In this document: positions 16,549-25,345 of the stretch, in pieces | Layout: each line of letters starts with the position of its first letter | How positions within the stretch are numbered: position 1 is the stretch's first letter | Translations under genes and position numbers: made by a program | Source of the DNA: Rhizobiaceae bacterium | GTDB taxonomy: Bacteria > Pseudomonadota > Alphaproteobacteria > Rhizobiales > Rhizobiaceae | NCBI GenBank assembly: GCA_023953905.1 | Contig: JAMLJA010000005.1 | Coordinates: 62,001-126,000 of the forward strand | Direction of reading: 5' to 3' | DNA length: 64,000 nucleotides | Notes under the pieces: model-generated | Databases searched by the model: none | What the model was told of the DNA's origin: nothing | What the model saw: only the letters and a program-made list of their open reading frames with translations

Positions 16549-17367
16549 ATGACCAACGCCAATCCGGCGGGCGCGCGTGCGTCCGGCGACCCTTTTCATG
16601 TCTATCGTCCGCTGCTCGACCTGATCGGTTACACCGAAGGAACCGACAAGGGCGCGGGCTACAACGAAACGCTGGCCTATGGCGCGTTCACGGGCGGGGC
16701 GGTCAACCTCGTCGGCATGACGCTCGACCAGGTCGACGCGCTGCAGACCAGAATGCTGCGGCATCCGAAGAACAAGCTGAAATCCTCGGCCGCCGGCCGC
16801 TACCAGATCGTGCGCACGACGCTGCGGGCGATCCGCAAGACGCTCGATCTGCCGGCGACCGCGCTCTACGACGAGGATCTGCAGGACAAGCTCGCCTGCT
16901 TCCTGCTCGGACAGCGCGGCATCGACAAATATCTGGCCGGGCGGCTCTCCGAGGATACGATGCTGCTCAACCTTTCGCGGGAATGGGCCAGCCTGCCGAA
17001 GCCGGACGGCAAGGGTTATTATGGCGGGCAGCACGCGGCCGTGAGCCCGGACAAGGTGCGCGCCGTTCTGTCGGAGGTCCGCCGCCGCCATCGCGAGGGC
17101 CAGCCCAAGATAGAGGTGGCCGTCGAGGTCGACCGGCCCGTGGTGCCGGAAATGGTCGAGGAAAAGGTCAAGGAAAAGACCGGGCTCTGGCAGAAGATCA
17201 CGAGCGTCTTCGGCGTCGGCGGTTTTGGCGGCGGCCTGCTCTATGGCGTCGACTGGCAGACGCTGGCTGTCATCGCCGGCGGCGCAATCGTCGTGCTTCT
17301 GCTGATCCTGCTGCTGCGCCGCCAGATCGTCGGCGCGGTGAAGGAAATCCGCGAAGGACTGGCGTGA
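16549..17367 (+). CDS. Endolysin (GH104-type muramidase) with C-terminal membrane anchor
   Basis: 272 residues. The N-terminal 150 residues match phage muramidases of glycoside hydrolase family 104: IGYTEGTDKGAGYNETLAYG with probable catalytic Glu30, then SSAAGRYQI and an aromatic YYGGQ segment. A charged linker (VVPEMVEEKVKEKTG) leads to a single hydrophobic helix at about residues 238-258 and a short basic tail. It degrades peptidoglycan at the end of infection. The C-terminal anchor is unusual for a soluble endolysin and suggests membrane retention, or a fused holin-like role. AAAGGA precedes the ATG; stop overlaps the next start. Confidence 0.8.
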   Translation: MTNANPAGARASGDPFHVYRPLLDLIGYTEGTDKGAGYNETLAYGAFTGGAVNLVGMTLDQVDALQTRMLRHPKNKLKSSAAGRYQIVRTTLRAIRKTLDLPATALYDEDLQDKLACFLLGQRGIDKYLAGRLSEDTMLLNLSREWASLPKPDGKGYYGGQHAAVSPDKVRAVLSEVRRRHREGQPKIEVAVEVDRPVVPEMVEEKVKEKTGLWQKITSVFGVGGFGGGLLYGVDWQTLAVIAGGAIVVLLLILLLRRQIVGAVKEIREGLA

Positions 17368-17651
17368 TGTTCGGCCTTTTCGACGGACTGAAGGCCAGCG
17401 CGGCGCTTGCCGTGCTCGGGGCCGGATCGCTGGTCGGCTTCCTGGCGGGCGCGGGGCTCTTCTACCAGATCGGCCACTGGCAGGGCGAGGATGCCGGCCG
17501 CGAAGCCGAACGCGGGGCGGCGCGCGAAAGGGCGCTCGAACTCATCAAGCAACGGAGCGAAGACAATGCTGCGATTTCCCGCCTCGATATGGCTGGTCTG
17601 TGTGTTGAGCTTGGCGGTGTCTGGGTGCCCGAGACCGCCGAGTGCCGTTGA
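17367..17651 (+). CDS. Inner-membrane spanin (Rz-like)
   Basis: 94 residues with ATG on the endolysin stop (TGATG). One N-terminal transmembrane helix (about residues 10-32, Ala/Leu/Gly-rich) is followed by a charged helix (EDAGREAERGAARERALELI) typical of the periplasmic coiled coil of i-spanins. The last 20 residues carry two Cys and no obvious coiled coil. A lipoprotein gene begins inside it in another frame, the standard Rz/Rz1 layout. Together they would disrupt the outer membrane. Shorter than lambda Rz, so the role rests largely on architecture. Confidence 0.65.
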   Translation: MFGLFDGLKASAALAVLGAGSLVGFLAGAGLFYQIGHWQGEDAGREAERGAARERALELIKQRSEDNAAISRLDMAGLCVELGGVWVPETAECR

Positions 17652-17784
17652 GGGCGCGGGGTTCGTCAAAACCTATCCGAACGCCGGCACGCGCAACTAC
17701 ATCATCCAGAACGACCGGCCCTTTGCCGAGGCCGTGGCGGGCAACAATCGCACCTGCGATCGTTCCCCCGCGTGCCAGAAATAG
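17566..17784 (+). CDS. Outer-membrane spanin lipoprotein (Rz1-like), overlapping gene
   Basis: 72 residues in the +1-shifted frame relative to the i-spanin, overlapping its last 86 bases. Signal peptide with a lipobox VSGC (Cys21), followed by a Pro-containing stretch (PRPPSAVEG) and a short mature domain ending KYQ-type polar residues. GGAGCGAAGACA precedes the ATG. A small lipoprotein out of frame within the 3' end of a single-span membrane protein next to an endolysin is a strong signature of an o-spanin. Confidence 0.7.
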   Translation: MLRFPASIWLVCVLSLAVSGCPRPPSAVEGAGFVKTYPNAGTRNYIIQNDRPFAEAVAGNNRTCDRSPACQK

Positions 17785-17808
17785 CACTCCAGACAGGGCG
17801 GCGGGGCA

Positions 17809-18147
17809 TTGGTGGATAATGTTGAACGGGCGCTCGGCGTCGTCATCGGCAAGCTGGACGGCATCGATGCGAGGCTCGACCGGCAGGATGAAAGCCGGGC
17901 AAAGCTGCATCAGCGGCTCGATGAGCAGATCATGCGGCTGACACATATGGAGTCGGACGTGGCGTCGCTCAAGAACAAGGTCGAAGCGCATGAGAAGGTG
18001 ACCGTCGAGGTGACGACCCTGCGCACGAAGGCCGAAGGGGCGGGAACGGTCGGGCGGTGGCTGCTGCGCCTCGGTATAGGCATCGTCACCTTCGCCGGCT
18101 GGCTTCTCGGCGCTTACACATGGATGACCGGCAAGCCGCCGCCGTGA
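17809..18147 (+). CDS. DUF1515-like phage membrane protein, possible holin
   Basis: 112 residues; the start is TTG at 17809 or GTG at 17812. The N-terminal 75 residues form a charged, heptad-like helix (LDRQDESRAKLHQRLDEQIM, then HMESDVASLKNKVEAHEKV), followed by a C-terminal transmembrane segment of about 20 residues (GRWLLRLGIGIVTFAGWLLG) and a short tail TGKPPP. The pattern matches a family common in rhizobial prophages (DUF1515). Position in the lysis cassette makes a holin or anchored lysis regulator plausible, but single-span proteins of this form have no proven role here. Confidence 0.7.
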   Translation: MVDNVERALGVVIGKLDGIDARLDRQDESRAKLHQRLDEQIMRLTHMESDVASLKNKVEAHEKVTVEVTTLRTKAEGAGTVGRWLLRLGIGIVTFAGWLLGAYTWMTGKPPP

Positions 18148-18307
18148 TGGGGGTGGTGGGTTCGCGCTTTAACCTGCGCGCGGATTTCGACGTTGCAGGA
18201 AAATTGTACAGGGGCACTTCGGTGATGGCCGCCGCCGTGATCCAAGCATTCGCCCTAAGGGCGTTTCCGTGCCGGCCGGTCGCCGGTGTTCGTCTGTGCA
18301 CTTCTTG

Positions 18308-18339
18308 CCGCGCGGTCCTGACGGGCTGCGCGGTTTTTT
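18308..18339 (+). terminator. Rho-independent terminator of the prophage late operon
   Basis: Stem CCGCGC/GCGCGG extended by GTCC pairing with GGGC around a TGAC loop, followed by six T. It closes the rightward tail and lysis transcript, and the next gene lies on the opposite strand right beyond it. Confidence 0.75.
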
Positions 18340-18343
18340 CGTT

Positions 18344-18601
18344 TCAGGCTGTCCGGTCCCGCCGCTCGACCATCGCACTCCATGCCTGTTTCAATGCGTC
18401 AATGGCTTCCTGCTTTGTCTCGCATCTGCCAGCGCCTGAAAGGTTCCAACCCTTGTAACGGCCGCACCCGGCCCATTGCCATTCAGTCCCGCCCTGCGGC
18501 TTGATATCCCGGAACACGCGTCCGATCTGCTGGCCGGTTTCGTCATAGGCGACGAAGTCAGCGGGTACGTCGGGCCATGTTCTGCGCCATTCGAGTTTCA
18601 T
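18344..18601 (-). CDS. Small hypothetical protein near prophage right end
   Basis: 85 residues beginning MKLEWRRTWPDVPADFVAYD, with Trp-rich middle (GGTEWQWAGCGRYKGWN) and a C-terminal helix (ETKQEAIDALKQAWSAMVER). The style, a short protein that reads like 'DETGQQIGRVFRDI ... GT-EW-W', recurs in Rhizobiales phages and mobile elements, without a known function. No signal peptide or membrane span. Antisense to the lysis operon and convergent with it across the terminator at 18308-18339. Confidence 0.6.
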   Translation of the reverse strand: MKLEWRRTWPDVPADFVAYDETGQQIGRVFRDIKPQGGTEWQWAGCGRYKGWNLSGAGRCETKQEAIDALKQAWSAMVERRDRTA

Positions 18602-19084
18602 GCAGGGGTCAAAATAGGTGCCGGGAAGCCCTCGTCAATGCCGCGCCGATCTGGACTGCACCATCTCGAAACGGTGCGGCGCGGATACTGCTTCCGCCCC
18701 ATATTGCGCCCCATTTTGTGCCACAGAATTTGGAAAAAGACGAAAATCGCGAATTATTACAATAAGGTCTAAAGGTGCGGTTGCTCTTCATCCGCACCAG
18801 CATTTAGCCCGAATTCGGTTGAAAATGGCGGTCGCGTGTGACAAAAGGCGAGCCGAATGTGACAGACGGCAAGGTCGCCGTTGAGGTGATCGACGAAAAG
18901 TTTCGACAAATCAAAACCTTGTCGAGGATTTCCTAGATCCCAAACGGCCGTGCTCGCAGCTTTTGGCAAATTGCGCCGGAATCTCGACACACCGTAAGGT
19001 CACGATGCTACTCCCGGCACGTAATCCGGCAGGCATGACGGCATTCAGGGCCGCAGCCGGATTCGTCAAAACAAAGGTTCTATG
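18602..19084. other. Gene-free stretch containing the probable prophage right boundary
   Basis: No convincing gene and no tRNA (no T-loop consensus on either strand). On the minus strand, about 18645-18780 keeps an open frame ending QNGAQYGAEA...SARH, a composition like the C-terminal tail of a recombinase, so a relic is possible. Inverted repeats present: GGTGCGG/CCGCACC (18775-18799 area) and TCGACAA/TTGTCGA (18903-18925). The promoter of tig should lie in the last 150 bases. The exact att site cannot be placed because the left prophage end is outside the window. Confidence 0.5.
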
Positions 19085-20584
19085 ATGCAGGTCACCGAAA
19101 CTCTGAATTCCGGCCTCAAGCGCGAGATCAAAGTCGTCGTGCCGGCCAAGGATATGGAAGACCGGCTGCTGGAGCGCCTGAACGACGCCAAAGGCAAGGT
19201 TCGTCTGAACGGGTTCCGTCCGGGCAAGGTGCCACTGCCGCATTTGCGCAAGATCTACGGCAAGTCTTTCATGGCCGAAGTCGTCAATGAGATCTTGAAC
19301 AATTCCAGCCGCGACATTCTGTCGGAGCGTGGCGAGAAGGCTGCGATGCAGCCTGAAGTCGTCATGACGGAAGACGAGAAAGAGGCAGAAAAAATCCTGT
19401 CCGGTGGGGCGGATTTCGAATTCCAGCTGAATTACGAAGTTTTGCCGCCCATCGAGATCAAGGACGTCTCCGGCATCAGCATCACGCGCCAGGTCTATGA
19501 TGTTCCGGAAACGGAAATCGAAGAGCAGCTGAAGCGGGTCACCGCCGATGCACGTGAGTATACTGCCAAGAAGGGTAAGGCCGAGCTTTGGGACAAGGTC
19601 ACCATTGATTATCTCGGCAAGATCGACGGCGAGCCCTTCGAGGGCGGAGCCGCTGAGGACTCCGGCCTCATTCTCGGTTCGGGCCAGTTCATCCCCGGTT
19701 TTGAGGACCAGCTTGTCGGTGCCAAGGCTGGCGACGAGAAGACGATCAACATTACCTTCCCGGAGAATTATCAGGCCACACATCTTGCCGGCAAGGACGC
19801 GACCTTCGACGTCAAAGTAAAGGAGGTTTCCTCCCCTGACAGCACGACCGTCGATGATGAAGTCGCCAAGAAGCTCGGCCTGGAATCCGCGGAGCGTCTG
19901 ACCGAGATCATCCGCGGCCAGATGGAGAGCCAGTTTGGTCAGATGACCCGCCAGAAGGTGAAGCGCGAATTGCTTGACGCACTGGATTCCAGCTACTCGT
20001 TCGAGGCGCCCTCGAAGCTTGTTGAAGCGGAGTTCAACAATATCTGGTCGCAGGTCAATCGTGACCTTGAGTCGGCCGGCCACACCTTCGAGGACGAAGA
20101 TACCACCGAGGAAGACGCACGTGCCGAGTACACGCGTCTTGCGGAACGTCGGGTTCGTCTCGGGCTGGTTCTCGCTGAGATCGGCGACAAGGCAGGTGTG
20201 ACTGTCACCGACGAAGAGATGCAGCGCGGCCTGTTCGAGTTCATTCGCCGCTTTCCTGCCGATCAGCAGCAGCAGGTATTCGAGTTCTATCGTGGAAATC
20301 CGCAGCAGTTGGCATCGATCCGCGCGCCTATCTTCGAAGAGAAGGTCGTCGATCATCTCCTTGGGCAGGTTGCAGTGACCGATAAGAAGGTCTCCAAGGA
20401 AGAACTGATGGCGGACGACACGGCCGATGCCGAAGAGGCAAAGCCTAAGAAGAAGTCCGCTGCGAAGAAGGCCAAGAGCGCCGACGCCGAAAGTGCTGAA
20501 GCAACCGGAGAAGGCGAGGCACCCAAGAAGAAAGCGGCACCGAAGAAGAAGGCCGCCGCCAAGGCTGAGGATAAGGACGCCTAA
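19085..20584 (+). CDS. tig: Trigger factor, ribosome-associated chaperone
   Basis: 499 residues from the second of two adjacent ATG codons (19082 and 19085); [20 protein letters not shown] is the usual N-terminus. The ribosome-binding domain carries GFRPGKVP, the family signature for docking to L23. An FKBP-type peptidyl-prolyl isomerase domain spans about residues 165-245 ([27 protein letters not shown]). The C-terminal chaperone arms follow, and the last 45 residues are a Lys/Ala/Glu-rich disordered tail longer than in E. coli but common in Rhizobiales. It binds nascent chains at the exit tunnel. Ends at a strong terminator. Confidence 0.98.
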   Translation: MQVTETLNSGLKREIKVVVPAKDMEDRLLERLNDAKGKVRLNGFRPGKVPLPHLRKIYGKSFMAEVVNEILNNSSRDILSERGEKAAMQPEVVMTEDEKEAEKILSGGADFEFQLNYEVLPPIEIKDVSGISITRQVYDVPETEIEEQLKRVTADAREYTAKKGKAELWDKVTIDYLGKIDGEPFEGGAAEDSGLILGSGQFIPGFEDQLVGAKAGDEKTINITFPENYQATHLAGKDATFDVKVKEVSSPDSTTVDDEVAKKLGLESAERLTEIIRGQMESQFGQMTRQKVKRELLDALDSSYSFEAPSKLVEAEFNNIWSQVNRDLESAGHTFEDEDTTEEDARAEYTRLAERRVRLGLVLAEIGDKAGVTVTDEEMQRGLFEFIRRFPADQQQQVFEFYRGNPQQLASIRAPIFEEKVVDHLLGQVAVTDKKVSKEELMADDTADAEEAKPKKKSAAKKAKSADAESAEATGEGEAPKKKAAPKKKAAAKAEDKDA

Positions 20585-20609
20585 GGCGCTCTTCCACAAC
20601 GTATCTGGG

Positions 20610-20632
20610 AAGCCGCCTTCGGGCGGCTTTTT
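20610..20632 (+). terminator. Rho-independent terminator of tig
   Basis: Stem AAGCCGCC/GGCGGCTT with TTCG tetraloop, followed by TTT. It sits between convergent genes; the stop codon of the leftward DUF72 gene abuts its T run. Confidence 0.9.
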
Positions 20633-21438
20633 CAGTTCTGGACGCGCTCCATCAGGGCGATCGCACCTTGCGGCGCCCGCAATTTGCCCTCGTGAATGAT
20701 GTAGACAAAGACGTCCCGCGGTTCGCGTTTCACCGTCCGCGAAGGATCCGCGAGAGGCAGGTCGTCCGGTTGCCCGCCTGACGCCCACAGTTTTGCGCGA
20801 GCCGACCATCCATCAAGCTCGCCTGGCGTATAGGCCGTGGGATTGGTGTCCTCACCCTTCTGCAGACGGGCATAGATGAAGTTCGAGGTCACATCCGCGA
20901 ACTCCGGATATTCGTGATGATGGGCGTAGCAGATGGCGGCCTCGTATTTCTCCGCCAGTGCCACGAACTCCGGCACGGCGAAACTGGCATGCCGTACTTC
21001 GAGCGCGTGGCGCAGAGCAAGGCCGCCTGTGGAAGACGGAAGCAGCTTGAGGAAGCCCTCAAAATCGCCCGGATCGAATTTCTTGGTCGGCGCGAACTGC
21101 CAGACAATCGGTCCTAGCTTGTCTCCCAGCTCATCGAGCCCCTGACCGAAGAACTTGGCCATCGACTCGCCTGCCTCCGACAGCACCTTACGGTTGGTCA
21201 CGAAGCGGTTGCCCTTTATGGAAAAGACAAAGCCGTCCGGTGTCTCGCTCCGCCATTTGACATATGTCTCCCGCTTGAAGCCGGAATAATACGTGCCGTT
21301 GACCTCTATCGTCGGCACCTGTCGGGACGCGAACTCCAGCTGCTTCTTCTTCGACAGCTTTTCTGGATAAAACGTGCCTTCCCAAGGTTCGAAAGTCCAT
21401 CCGCCCATCCCGGCGCGGATTGTTCCTGAAATGGCCAT
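20632..21438 (-). CDS. DUF72 family protein
   Basis: 268 residues; ATG at 21438 is preferred because GGGGGA lies six bases upstream. TIM-barrel-like family (YecE type): GMGGWTFEPWEGTFYPEKL, the IEVNGTYYS motif, ALEVRHASF and the ending VFVYIIHEGK are conserved. Function is unestablished, although structural relatedness to metal-dependent endonuclease IV-type barrels is often noted. It is transcribed towards tig and lies directly downstream of uvrA on the same strand, about 100 bases away, so it may be co-transcribed. Confidence 0.9.
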   Translation of the reverse strand: MAISGTIRAGMGGWTFEPWEGTFYPEKLSKKKQLEFASRQVPTIEVNGTYYSGFKRETYVKWRSETPDGFVFSIKGNRFVTNRKVLSEAGESMAKFFGQGLDELGDKLGPIVWQFAPTKKFDPGDFEGFLKLLPSSTGGLALRHALEVRHASFAVPEFVALAEKYEAAICYAHHHEYPEFADVTSNFIYARLQKGEDTNPTAYTPGELDGWSARAKLWASGGQPDDLPLADPSRTVKREPRDVFVYIIHEGKLRAPQGAIALMERVQN

Positions 21439-21545
21439 GTCGATTCCCCCGACCAAGATTGTTCCTGTGTTGTGATCCGGCTTTGACGCTCGACTTGCCT
21501 TGGTCTGACACCCAAGTCGCCGAGGTTGATCGCCTCACGCGATGG

Positions 21546-24476
21546 CTATTCGGCCGCCACGCGTCTGCCGGATCCCGGTCGACGTTCAAGGAGCTCCTTG
21601 AGGAACTGACCGGTATAGCTGCGGGGCTCGTGAACGATGTCCTCCGGGCTTCCGCACGCCACCAGCTCTCCACCGCCATCTCCGCCTTCCGGGCCAAGGT
21701 CAAGGACCCAGTCGGCGGTCTTAATGACCTCGAGATTGTGCTCGATGACCACCACCGTGTTCCCCTGATCGACAAGCTCATGCAGAACTTCGAGCAGCTT
21801 CGCGACGTCGTGGAAGTGCAGACCGGTGGTCGGCTCGTCGAGGATATAAAGCGTCTTGCCAGTTGCCTTGCGCGACAACTCCTTGGCGAGCTTGATGCGC
21901 TGTGCCTCGCCACCCGACAGGGTCGTCGCCTGCTGTCCGATATGGATGTAACCCAGTCCGACCTGATTCAGGGTGACGAGCTTATCCCGAACTGCGGGCA
22001 CCGCTGCGAAAAAGTCGACGCCTTCCTCGACGGTCATGTCCAAGACGTCCGCGATCGACTTGCCCTTGAACGTCACATCGAGCGTCTCGCGATTGTAGCG
22101 TTTGCCGTGACAGACATCGCAGGTGACGTAGACATCCGGCAGGAAGTGCATCTCGATCTTGATGACGCCATCGCCCTGGCACGCCTCGCAACGGCCACCC
22201 TTTACGTTGAATGAGAAGCGGCCGGGTTGATAGCCGCGCGCCTTCGCCTCCGGCAGACCGGCGAACCAGTCGCGAATCGGCGTAAAGGCGCCGGTATAGG
22301 TCGCCGGGTTCGAACGCGGTGTGCGTCCGATCGGGCTTTGATCGATATCGATAACCTTGTCGAGAAACTCGAGCCCCTCAATGCGGTCGTGCTCTGCCGG
22401 GTGCTCACGCGACCCCATGATGCGGCGCGACGCGGCCTTGAAAAGCGTCTCGATAAGGAAGGTCGACTTGCCGCCGCCCGATACACCTGTCACTGCCGTA
22501 AAGGTGCCCAGCGGAATCTCGGCTGTAACATTCTTCAGATTGTTGCCACGTGCGCCGACGACTTTGATCCGCCGTCCTTTTTTCAAGGTGCGGCGCGTTT
22601 CAGGCATCGCGATCTCCAACTCACCGGAAAGATACTTTCCAGTGATGGAGTTGGGGTTGGCGATGATCTCGGCAGGTTTGCCCTGCGCGATCACACGCCC
22701 CCCATGTACTCCGGCGGCAGGACCGATATCGACCACATAGTCGGCATGCAGGATCGCATCCTCATCATGTTCGACCACGATCACGGTGTTTCCTAGGTCG
22801 CGCAAATGTTTGAGCGTATCGAGAAGCCGGGCATTGTCGCGCTGATGCAGCCCGATCGACGGTTCGTCGAGCACGTAAAGGACCCCGGTCAGGCCGGACC
22901 CGATCTGTGACGCAAGACGAATGCGTTGGCTTTCACCGCCCGAAAGAGTGCCGGAATTGCGTGCAAGCGTCAGGTAGTCGAGCCCGACATCATTCAGAAA
23001 GCGGAGGCGTTCCCTGATTTCCTTGAGGACACGAACCGCGATCTCGTTCTGCTTGGCATTCAGAGATTCCGGAAGTGCGTTGAACCATGCGTCCGCCTTG
23101 CGAATCGACAGACCCGTCACTTCACCGATGTGCTTGCCCGCGATCTTGACGGCCAGCGCCTCGGGCTTGAGGCGATAGCCCCCACAGGACGGGCATGGGC
23201 TTGCTGACATGAAGCGCTCGATCTCTTCACGCATCCAGGCCGATTCCGTCTCCTTCCAGCGTCTCTCGAGATTGGTGATCACACCCTCGAAAGTTTTGGT
23301 CGTTTTGTATGAGCGCAGGCCGTCATCATAATTGAACGTGACGGGTTGATCGCCGGTGCCGCGAAGAATCGCATTCTTGGCCTCTTCCGGCAGGTCCTTG
23401 AACTTGTCGCCAAGCTTGAAGCCGTAGACTTTACCCAGTCCTTCCAGAGTCTGGGCATAGTAGGGGGATGTCGACTTGGCCCATGGCGCGATTGCACCAT
23501 CACGCAGCGAGACGTTGTCGTCCGGCACGATCAGGTTTTGATCGATGGCGCGCTGATTTCCCAAACCATCGCAGGTTGGGCAGGCGCCGAACGGATTGTT
23601 GAAAGAGAAAAGACGCGGCTCAATCTCCGAAATCGTGAAGCCGGAGACGGGGCAGGCGAACTTCTCCGAGAAAAGTAAGCGCTCATGCGTCTCATTCTTG
23701 GATTTGTTGACCGAATCCTCCGCCGTTTCGCCTGCGGGCAAAGGCTTGTCGGCAAATTCCGCCACAGCCAGTCCATCTGCGAGCCTCAACGCCGTTTCAA
23801 GCGAATCCGCCAGACGCGTGGCGAGGTCGCCGCGCACCACGACGCGGTCAACGACGACATCGATGTCGTGTTTATATTTCTTGTCCAATGCCGGAACGTC
23901 GGCGATCTCGTAGAAAACGCCGTCTACCTTGACCCGCTGAAAGCCCTTTTTCTGAAGCTCGGCGAGTTCTTTCCTGTATTCCCCTTTGCGCCCGCGCACC
24001 ATCGGGGCTGTTATGTAAAGGCGGGTTCCTTCCTCGATCGCCAGCACCCGGTCGACCATCTGGGACACCGTCTGGCTTTCGATCGGAAGCCCGGTAGCCG
24101 GAGAATAGGGAATGCCGATACGCGCCCATAGAAGACGCATATAGTCGTATATCTCGGTGACAGTGCCGACTGTCGATCTGGGATTGCGGCTCGTCGTCTT
24201 TTGCTCGATCGAAATCGCTGGCGACAGGCCGTCGATCTGGTCGACATCCGGCTTCTGCATCATTTCCAGAAACTGGCGCGCATAGGCCGAAAGACTTTCG
24301 ACATATCGCCGTTGCCCCTCGGCATAGATGGTATCGAAAGCCAGGGATGACTTTCCCGACCCCGACAAACCCGTCATCACGACAAGACTGTCTCGCGGCA
24401 GGTCGAGATCGACGTTCTTGAGATTGTGTTCGCGCGCGCCGCGAATGGAAATGAATTTGTGGTCCGGCATGACCAT
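21546..24476 (-). CDS. uvrA: Excinuclease ABC subunit A
   Basis: 976 residues, family-typical. Two ABC ATPase halves: Walker [10 protein letters not shown] (about residue 36) and GVSGGGKST (about residue 662), with signature motifs [12 protein letters not shown] and [12 protein letters not shown]. The C-terminal zinc module CEACQGDG...[10 protein letters not shown] is intact. In the first zinc module the usual CPxCG is CPVSG, so one Cys is Ser, a change common in alphaproteobacteria. It recognises bulky DNA lesions and loads UvrB in nucleotide excision repair. A second ATG six bases in (MPDHKFISI) could be the true start. Probable SOS control is noted at 24565-24579. Confidence 0.98.
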   Translation of the reverse strand: MVMPDHKFISIRGAREHNLKNVDLDLPRDSLVVMTGLSGSGKSSLAFDTIYAEGQRRYVESLSAYARQFLEMMQKPDVDQIDGLSPAISIEQKTTSRNPRSTVGTVTEIYDYMRLLWARIGIPYSPATGLPIESQTVSQMVDRVLAIEEGTRLYITAPMVRGRKGEYRKELAELQKKGFQRVKVDGVFYEIADVPALDKKYKHDIDVVVDRVVVRGDLATRLADSLETALRLADGLAVAEFADKPLPAGETAEDSVNKSKNETHERLLFSEKFACPVSGFTISEIEPRLFSFNNPFGACPTCDGLGNQRAIDQNLIVPDDNVSLRDGAIAPWAKSTSPYYAQTLEGLGKVYGFKLGDKFKDLPEEAKNAILRGTGDQPVTFNYDDGLRSYKTTKTFEGVITNLERRWKETESAWMREEIERFMSASPCPSCGGYRLKPEALAVKIAGKHIGEVTGLSIRKADAWFNALPESLNAKQNEIAVRVLKEIRERLRFLNDVGLDYLTLARNSGTLSGGESQRIRLASQIGSGLTGVLYVLDEPSIGLHQRDNARLLDTLKHLRDLGNTVIVVEHDEDAILHADYVVDIGPAAGVHGGRVIAQGKPAEIIANPNSITGKYLSGELEIAMPETRRTLKKGRRIKVVGARGNNLKNVTAEIPLGTFTAVTGVSGGGKSTFLIETLFKAASRRIMGSREHPAEHDRIEGLEFLDKVIDIDQSPIGRTPRSNPATYTGAFTPIRDWFAGLPEAKARGYQPGRFSFNVKGGRCEACQGDGVIKIEMHFLPDVYVTCDVCHGKRYNRETLDVTFKGKSIADVLDMTVEEGVDFFAAVPAVRDKLVTLNQVGLGYIHIGQQATTLSGGEAQRIKLAKELSRKATGKTLYILDEPTTGLHFHDVAKLLEVLHELVDQGNTVVVIEHNLEVIKTADWVLDLGPEGGDGGGELVACGSPEDIVHEPRSYTGQFLKELLERRPGSGRRVAAE

Positions 24477-24564
24477 CCAGCTTGGAAATAGGGGACAAGG
24501 GGTTGCGAGCGCGTAAGTCGGGCGCCGCTTGAATGTAGGTCTCGATTACCAGATGTCGAGTGGA

Positions 24565-24579
24565 GAACGCAACGGAAAC
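24565..24579 (-). promoter_or_regulatory. Possible imperfect SOS (LexA) box upstream of uvrA
   Basis: GAAC-N7-AAAC (GAACGCAACGGAAAC), one base from the alphaproteobacterial direct-repeat LexA motif GAAC-N7-GAAC. It lies about 90 bases upstream of the uvrA start. Support is modest because one half-site deviates. Confidence 0.4.
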
Positions 24580-24808
24580 AAAACCAACTGACAACGCACT
24601 GTCAGGAGGCCGGGCGTCCGGCGCGGCGTCGATCACGTTTTATCGCGTCGGCTTGACCAAAACCTTCTGTGAGCGCAACATATCGTTGCGCTTTCGTTTT
24701 TGGCGGGTTCGCAAGATCCGATTTTGAGGCGGACGCGATTCTACTTTGAAAGCGCAACTATATTCTGGACGAAAGGATGAGGTATGACCCCGCCTGACAG
24801 TTCCACTA

Positions 24809-24890
24809 GGCTCCTCGAAATTTGAGGAGCCACGGCAGGCTGACATGATCACCATGTGATCTCGTCCTTTCGAGCCCTGCCGTTTCAAAT
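24809..24890 (+). ncRNA. Candidate small structured RNA (low confidence)
   Basis: Two consecutive hairpins, the second a multi-branched fold ending CCTGCCG followed by TTTC, as an intrinsic terminator might. No clear promoter was found upstream, and the strand is uncertain because the palindromes read in both directions. It is listed because this density of perfect stems in 80 bases is unusual in the window. Confidence 0.25.
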
Positions 24891-25030
24891 ACAATTAGAG
24901 ACCATAGTCGGATCGTCGGCTTTGCCGCGAAGCGTCCGAAATTTTGCGGGCTTTCCTGAGCCTGCCGTCGGGACAAACCCGTTGATGAAGCCTCGTGCCA
25001 AGTGACACGAGGCTTCTTGCGTAATTGTTA

Positions 25031-25345
25031 TTAGCGACGAGGGTTTGACTTCAGGTCGCCGATGTTCACGTCGATCGTGACGTCGCCGGAAATCCGCACA
25101 TCCGTATTCCCAATACGAAATGACCGTGGGTCCGAATCCGCATCCGACGGCTCCGGCTCAGGCGCTTTGACAATGGCTTCGGGCGTTTTGACGCCGGGCA
25201 GATCCATGTCCTCGGCATAGACGGCAGGACCCTGCACAATACTGAGCCCAGCAGCGAAGATGATAATCGGGGTCTTCATATGCTGGAGATAGGAAGAGAG
25301 AGCGAACCTCGCCACGGGATGATTGCGCAATGCGACAAATATCAT
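25031..25345 (-). CDS. Small exported protein coupled to arsR
   Basis: 104 residues if read from the ATG that overlaps the arsR stop (ATGA), or 82 from an internal ATG at 25279 that begins a clean signal peptide (MKTPIIIFAAGLSIVQGPAVYA). The mature part is acidic and Pro-rich, then ends in a beta-like segment (RIGNTDVRISGDVTIDVNIG). A secreted or periplasmic protein of unknown function. Its overlap with arsR means it is in the same autoregulated operon, so it is probably expressed in response to whatever ligand releases the repressor. Confidence 0.65.
   Translation of the reverse strand: MIFVALRNHPVARFALSSYLQHMKTPIIIFAAGLSIVQGPAVYAEDMDLPGVKTPEAIVKAPEPEPSDADSDPRSFRIGNTDVRISGDVTIDVNIGDLKSNPRR

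Larger units (their letters stand above)
24477..25030. other. Long intergenic region with structured sequence between uvrA and arsR unit
   Basis: No convincing protein gene; the longest minus-strand frame (24640-24894) is Arg/Ser-rich shadow. Three strong secondary structures are present: GGCTCCTC/GAGGAGCC (24809-24831); a larger fold closed by ACGGCAGG/CCTGCCGT (24832-24883) enclosing GATCAC/GTGATC; and a 10-bp stem AAGCCTCGTG/CACGAGGCTT (24988-25015), possibly the terminator of the arsR operon. The cluster could be a small RNA gene, but no known family was recognised. Confidence 0.4.

Noticed and set aside
18600-19080. Possible tRNA as phage attachment site
   Set aside because: No T-loop consensus on either strand, and no cloverleaf could be drawn.
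18911-20809. 632-residue minus-strand frame opposite tig
   Set aside because: Long only because tig codon use avoids stops on the other strand; tig is unmistakable.
24640-24894. 84-residue minus-strand frame in the uvrA/arsR gap
   Set aside because: Basic, low-information sequence spanning strong hairpins and without a family pattern.
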